Shown here piece by piece: positions 23,257 to 26,302 of a stretch of DNA of 26,302 nt. The notes under the pieces were generated by a model. It was not told the origin of the DNA and searched no databases. It was given only the letters and a program-made list of their open reading frames with translations. The position numbers and the translations under genes were made by a program. This DNA is from an uncultured Eubacteriales bacterium (lineage in GTDB: Bacteria > Bacillota > Clostridia > Oscillospirales > Acutalibacteraceae). The stretch's first letter is position 1, and every line of letters begins with the position of its first letter. The stretch covers positions 1 to 26,302 of the forward strand of contig CAJTNL010000021.1 in NCBI GenBank assembly GCA_910577755.1, written 5' to 3'.

Positions 23257-23263
23257 TTTGAAC

Positions 23264-23310
23264 AATAAAAGTACTCATTGATATATTTATTATCAATGAG
23301 TACTTTTATT
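23264..23310. terminator. Bidirectional terminator between nth and ddh
   Basis: 20-bp perfect arms 23264-23283 and 23291-23310 with loop TATTTAT. The outer AATAAAA/TTTTATT gives a T-rich tail in both directions. Placed between two convergent genes. Confidence 0.88.
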
Positions 23311-23348
23311 ATACCTACATGTAAAAGTGACGCTGCGTTTAATACGTA

Positions 23349-24338
23349 TTACAACAATTGCGCTCTAAGCTCCGATGCTGATTTACTAGATAAATACACC
23401 GGTGGAATATCTAAAACTGTTTTAGCACCATAGCTGCCTTCCTTTGATAAACGATAGGCTGCACGTGCATACGCCACCAAAACACTGGCAGTAAATTCAG
23501 GGTTGGAATCTAATTGAATAGAATATTCAATCACATGATTATGCTCCAAACTTTTACCAGTAACTCCTGTGCGAATCACAAAGCCACCGTGAGGAATACC
23601 ACCATGTTTTTCATTTAACTCTTCTTGGGAAATAAAATGAACGATGGTATTATAATCACAAAAATATTTTGGCATTGTTTTAATTGCCTCTTCAATAGCT
23701 TTTAAATCTGCTCCTTCTCTCGCTACAACAAAACATTCTCTCGTATGCTTTTGTCTTACAGTCAGCTTTGGCTGGCTACCGCTTCTGACTGCTTCTAACG
23801 CATCCGGTATTGGAATAGTATATTGTTTTGCATCTTGTACTCCCTCAATTCTGCGAATTGCGTCAGAATGTCCCTGACTCACACCTTTACCCCAAAAGGT
23901 ATAGTCTTTTCCGTTAGGTAAGATTGCCTCTGCATACATTCTATTTAAAGAAAACATACCTGGATCCCATCCTACCGAAATAATTGAAACTTTATTGGAG
24001 GATTTTGCAATTGCATCCACTGTAGAATAATGACCCGGAATATTTGCATGCGTATCAAAGCTGTCAACCGTATTAAAGTATTGAGTAAACTCTGGTGTTT
24101 GCCCAGGTAAATCCGTTGCACTGCCGCCGCACAAAATTAATACGTCAATGGCATCTCTCATTTCAACCGCTTCATCCATATGGTAAACTGCTGTGCTTTT
24201 TGTCTGCAAAATTATGCTGGAAGGATCACGCCTTGTAAATACACCTACCAGTTCCATATCCGCATTTTGTCCTACAGACAGTTCAACACCTCTACCTAAA
24301 TTTCCATATCCTAAGATACCAATTCTAATTTTTCCCAT
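23349..24338 (-). CDS. ddh: meso-Diaminopimelate dehydrogenase Ddh
   Basis: NADPH-dependent enzyme converting tetrahydrodipicolinate directly to meso-diaminopimelate, the one-step route to lysine and the peptidoglycan cross-linking residue. 329 residues, full length. Rossmann motif GILGYGNLGRG (7-17), LCGGSATDLPGQ, FDTHANIPGHY, SVGWDPGMFSLNR and WGKGVSQGHSDAIRRI. The ATG at 24338 follows AAGGAG with slightly long spacing (about 12 nt). A possible promoter TTCACA-18-TATTAT lies upstream. Its presence suggests DAP-type peptidoglycan. Confidence 0.96.
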   Translation of the reverse strand: MGKIRIGILGYGNLGRGVELSVGQNADMELVGVFTRRDPSSIILQTKSTAVYHMDEAVEMRDAIDVLILCGGSATDLPGQTPEFTQYFNTVDSFDTHANIPGHYSTVDAIAKSSNKVSIISVGWDPGMFSLNRMYAEAILPNGKDYTFWGKGVSQGHSDAIRRIEGVQDAKQYTIPIPDALEAVRSGSQPKLTVRQKHTRECFVVAREGADLKAIEEAIKTMPKYFCDYNTIVHFISQEELNEKHGGIPHGGFVIRTGVTGKSLEHNHVIEYSIQLDSNPEFTASVLVAYARAAYRLSKEGSYGAKTVLDIPPVYLSSKSASELRAQLL

Positions 24339-24499
24339 AAAGTTTTATCTCTCCTTAGCTCAAAAGTTAATTATATATTATAGCAACAAGTATTTATTTT
24401 CTCTACAAATAATATCACATTATTATAATACTTGTGAATATTTTTTAACTTTTTCTGTTATAAAAAATATCAAACCTATTGTATAATAACAAAAAAGGG

Positions 24500-24528
24500 T
24501 TGACATTTCTATACTCATCCCTTATAAT
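24500..24528 (+). promoter_or_regulatory. tRNA-Val promoter
   Basis: TTGACA (24500-24505), 17 bp spacer, TATAAT (24523-24528): a full sigma-A consensus, as is usual for stable RNA genes. It starts about 22 nt before the tRNA. Confidence 0.85.
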
Positions 24529-24556
24529 GCTTTTAACACCCAGTATCATGCATTTT

Positions 24557-24632
24557 GGAAGCATAGCTCAGCTGGGAGAGCATCTGCCTTACAAGCAGAG
24601 GGTCACAGGTTCGAGCCCTGTTGTTTCCACCA
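24557..24632 (+). tRNA. tRNA-Val (anticodon TAC)
   Basis: 76 nt with encoded CCA. Acceptor GGAAGCA/TGTTTCC (one G-T), D arm GCTCAGCTGGGAGAGC, anticodon stem TCTGC/GCAGA with loop CTTACAA (TAC), and T arm ACAGG TTCGAGC CCTGT. A single gene, not in a tRNA cluster, with its own consensus promoter. Confidence 0.97.
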
Positions 24633-25095
24633 AATCATATAATGGCAAATGATGATAATAGTGTTAGTAAGGATAATATCTTTATGGATACTGTTATCAT
24701 AGTGCTATACATTCAAGTATAAAGTACAGACTTGTAAATGTATTCTAAATGTGATAGAATCACACAATAGGCATTCATCAGTATAGAAGTAATTCGGTAC
24801 TTTCTATGACGCAAGCCTTGTTTTGAATTGGTCGTTCAGAACAAGGCTATAAGTGTTTATTTTTTTACTACTTTTATTTTATCATAAATTTTGGAAAAAA
24901 ACAATGCATTTGGAAAAATTTAGACAGCAAAATATAATAAATCTTTTATAGGCAACAAGAAATGCATGACAGCTAAAGAAAATAAGAAAGAACCAACTAA
25001 AAAATTTTAAAAGTTTATCAATGTATTTTCTCTATTGTATAGAAATTATAGCATTTATTTTTGTATATTTTGTTTATGTATTTATATCGTAAAAT
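24633..25095. other. Spacer after tRNA-Val with a stem-loop at 24814-24848
   Basis: No gene seen. Arms at 24814-24827 and 24835-24848 (AGCCTTGTT / AACAAGGCT core) form a strong 14-bp stem with one T-G pair and loop TTGGTCG; TTTATTTTTTT follows after 7 nt. Probably the end of the tRNA transcript or of an unseen RNA, about 180 nt past the tRNA. No att-like repeat of the tRNA 3' end was found. Confidence 0.5.
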
Positions 25096-25137
25096 ATGGT
25101 AAAATTATGTCAAAAAGAGAAATTAAGGAGTGTTTTT

Positions 25138-25992
25138 TTGAATAACAGCACACTCTTTTTCCTAACTATGATTATTTCGTGGATAATTTTCACTTATTTT
25201 ATAATTAAATTGAACATAAAGTGCAGAAAACGAAATAAAGAAATAAAGCGTTTGAATATGGAACACCAGCAGCAATTTCAAGATAGTTCCGAAAAAACTT
25301 CCGATGATTCCAAATGTTTTGAATCTCCAGCTGAAAACAAAAAAAAGAAACAATCTTTATCTGACGATTATATCAATTATCTTTTAACCTTATATGAGGC
25401 ACAGCATATAATATGGGATAGTCCACCCGAAAAGTTATTATTCCATTTCATGGATGATTTTTGGGACGAGCATGATATATTAAAAAAACATTTCTTTTTT
25501 ATTCCTCATACTTCCTTACGAGAAATTCTCAAGGTGAAACAAGTGGACAAAATAGATGAATGCATTCGCTATTTATCCACTTATCATGTTGATTGTCTTG
25601 TATTAGAAAAAAATACAGGTAGATTTTTATTTGCCATAGAAGTACAAGGAAAAAGCCACGAAAAACCTCGTCAACAAAGTTTAGATAAATTTAAAAGAAA
25701 AGTTTTGGACCAAGCAAATATTTATTTATTTGAGATAAGCAACGAAACTTGTTCAGATAAAAATAAAATGAAAAAAAAGTTCGAGCAACTTCCTATACTG
25801 CTTGAAAAGTACAAAAAATCAGGAGGTGTCTGTCAAAACTGCGGAACTAACTTACGCCTAAATAAAAATAGTAACAATGGAGAATTATTTTTAGGATGTC
25901 CAAACTGGATTAAAAATGAAAACTGTAGAAAGTATGCTATTAAATCAAAAATATTTATAAAAAAGAAGCTACCTAGCCCGAAAGCCAGATGA
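25138..25992 (+). CDS. Membrane-anchored DUF2726-like protein with a C-terminal zinc ribbon
   Basis: About 284 residues. N-terminal membrane helix (TLFFLTMIISWIIFTYFII), a charged Lys/Glu linker, then a DUF2726-like region: FIPHTSLREILKVKQ, DCLVLEKNTGRFLFAIEVQGKSHE, DKFKRKVLDQANIYLFEIS. DUF2726 has a PD-(D/E)XK nuclease-like fold; the D...EVQGKSH pattern resembles its active site. It ends with a topoisomerase-type zinc ribbon (CQNCGTNLRL...FLGCPNW...NCRKY). Substrate unknown. The frame is open to an ATG at 25096, but the TTG at 25138 has AAGGAG 7 nt upstream and begins just before the membrane helix, so it is preferred. The last codons (PSPKAR) lie past a composition break at about 25,975 and are probably not native. 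Confidence 0.75.
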   Translation: MNNSTLFFLTMIISWIIFTYFIIKLNIKCRKRNKEIKRLNMEHQQQFQDSSEKTSDDSKCFESPAENKKKKQSLSDDYINYLLTLYEAQHIIWDSPPEKLLFHFMDDFWDEHDILKKHFFFIPHTSLREILKVKQVDKIDECIRYLSTYHVDCLVLEKNTGRFLFAIEVQGKSHEKPRQQSLDKFKRKVLDQANIYLFEISNETCSDKNKMKKKFEQLPILLEKYKKSGGVCQNCGTNLRLNKNSNNGELFLGCPNWIKNENCRKYAIKSKIFIKKKLPSPKAR

Positions 25993-26161
25993 CTATAGCT
26001 ACCGCTTGCGGGCTGCCCAGGTTTCCGGCAGCCAATACATAGATGATAGACAGCAGAAAACCTGCTGCACCTACGGCAAGTGGGAGAGGAAAAGCGTTGA
26101 ATTGATTGGAAGATGTATAGTATCTTTCAATCAATTCAATGCTTTTTCTTTTATCCCCCAT
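25973..26161 (-). pseudogene. 3'-truncated small membrane protein of a GC-richer segment
   Basis: 62 residues beginning MGDKRKSIELIERYY, with a hydrophobic stretch PLAVGAAGFLLSIIYVLAAG and ending AIVIWLSG at a TAG on the composition boundary. The abrupt stop within a hydrophobic segment suggests the 3' part was lost. The start at 26161 has AAAGG too close for ideal spacing. Codon choice is GC-richer than the neighbours. Family not recognised; small membrane proteins like this occur in conjugative elements, but that is inference. Confidence 0.45.
26094..26142 (+). terminator. Long hairpin with T tract (plus strand)
   Basis: 21-bp arms 26094-26114 and 26122-26142, loop GTATAGT, paired throughout in plus-strand RNA with two G-U pairs, then GCTTTTTCTTTT. 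It has the look of a rho-independent terminator for rightward transcripts, yet it overlaps the 5' end of the small minus-strand frame. Confidence 0.5.
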
Positions 26162-26194
26162 ACCTTTCTCTTATTGATTTATCATTTCTGTCGT

Positions 26195-26302
26195 CTATTC
26201 GGCTGCCAGATGAAATATGGCAAGCAATGCTTCTCTGGTTTCAGGAAACACCAATGCTGTCAATCCGATAACAGCAAGGCATACAATTATTACAGCTGCA
26301 AA
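26195..26302 (-). CDS. Partial protein at the right edge (C-terminal 35 residues)
   Basis: Open from the window edge to TAG at 26195-26197. It reads AAVIIVCLAVIGLTALVFP, a membrane helix, then ETREALLAIFHLAAE. Same strand and composition as the adjacent small membrane-protein frame 34 bp downstream, so both probably come from one operon. Not recognised; 5' part outside the window. Confidence 0.5.
   Translation of the reverse strand, partial: FAAVIIVCLAVIGLTALVFPETREALLAIFHLAAE

Noticed and set aside
24749..24764. TGTGAT-AGA-ATCACA dyad resembling a CRP-type operator
   Set aside because: The half-site spacing is wrong for CRP, no nearby promoter or gene uses it, and short dyads are common in such AT-rich DNA.
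24557..25992. Integration of an element at the tRNA-Val 3' end
   Set aside because: No repeat of the tRNA 3' sequence was found near the composition break or elsewhere downstream in the window.
1..26302. CRISPR array or insertion sequence with transposase
   Set aside because: No regularly spaced repeats and no DDE transposase frame were seen on either strand.

Overview
The window looks like a chromosomal segment of a low-GC, endospore-forming Firmicute of class Clostridia. The reasons are a spoIIAA-spoIIAB-sigF operon, AT-rich spacers, strong AAGGAGG-type ribosome binding sites, occasional TTG starts, and a meso-diaminopimelate dehydrogenase. An Oscillospiraceae-like relative is my best guess, but no 16S gene is present to prove it. 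Everything here was read by eye; no database search was run.

Layout. 1-260 holds three tandem sigma-A promoters firing leftward out of the window, in the style of an rRNA operon. 439-2859 carries metA facing the spoIIA operon across a perfect-dyad terminator. 3076-9486 is a leftward housekeeping block: folC, valS, a tubby/LURP-one-like protein, a membrane-anchored NodB-like protein with a degraded active site, and trmB. pyrB-pyrI diverge from trmB at 9692-11030. The fe(II) transport operon feoA-feoB occupies 11061-16647 on the minus strand, but feoB is split. Leftward rarA, a ybaK-type deacylase that has lost its N-terminus, and glyA follow. Next come a decayed maltose-acetyltransferase pseudogene, an alpha/beta hydrolase, nth, ddh, a lone tRNA-Val(TAC) and a DUF2726-like protein. 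At about 25.97 kb the base composition jumps and truncated genes of a second, GC-richer segment begin.

Main discovery. feoB is cut between the codons for PCNGR and FPT by a compact element of about 3,034 bp (11798-14831). The element carries uppP (undecaprenyl-diphosphatase), a large serine recombinase, and a previously unlisted 57-codon gene with a strong ribosome binding site. The two junctions share a central dinucleotide (TT on the feoB coding strand). Joining the flanks across it restores an in-frame FeoB of about 715 residues with the expected PCNGRFPT sequence. Joining the element ends gives a near-palindromic attP around the same dinucleotide. This is the expected signature of serine-integrase insertion and of precise, potentially reversible loss of Fe(II) transport.

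Other points worth following: the dead-looking NodB protein, the nonsense-truncated ybaK, a short SigF, MetA with the acetyl-CoA-type Glu111, and the segment boundary at the right edge.
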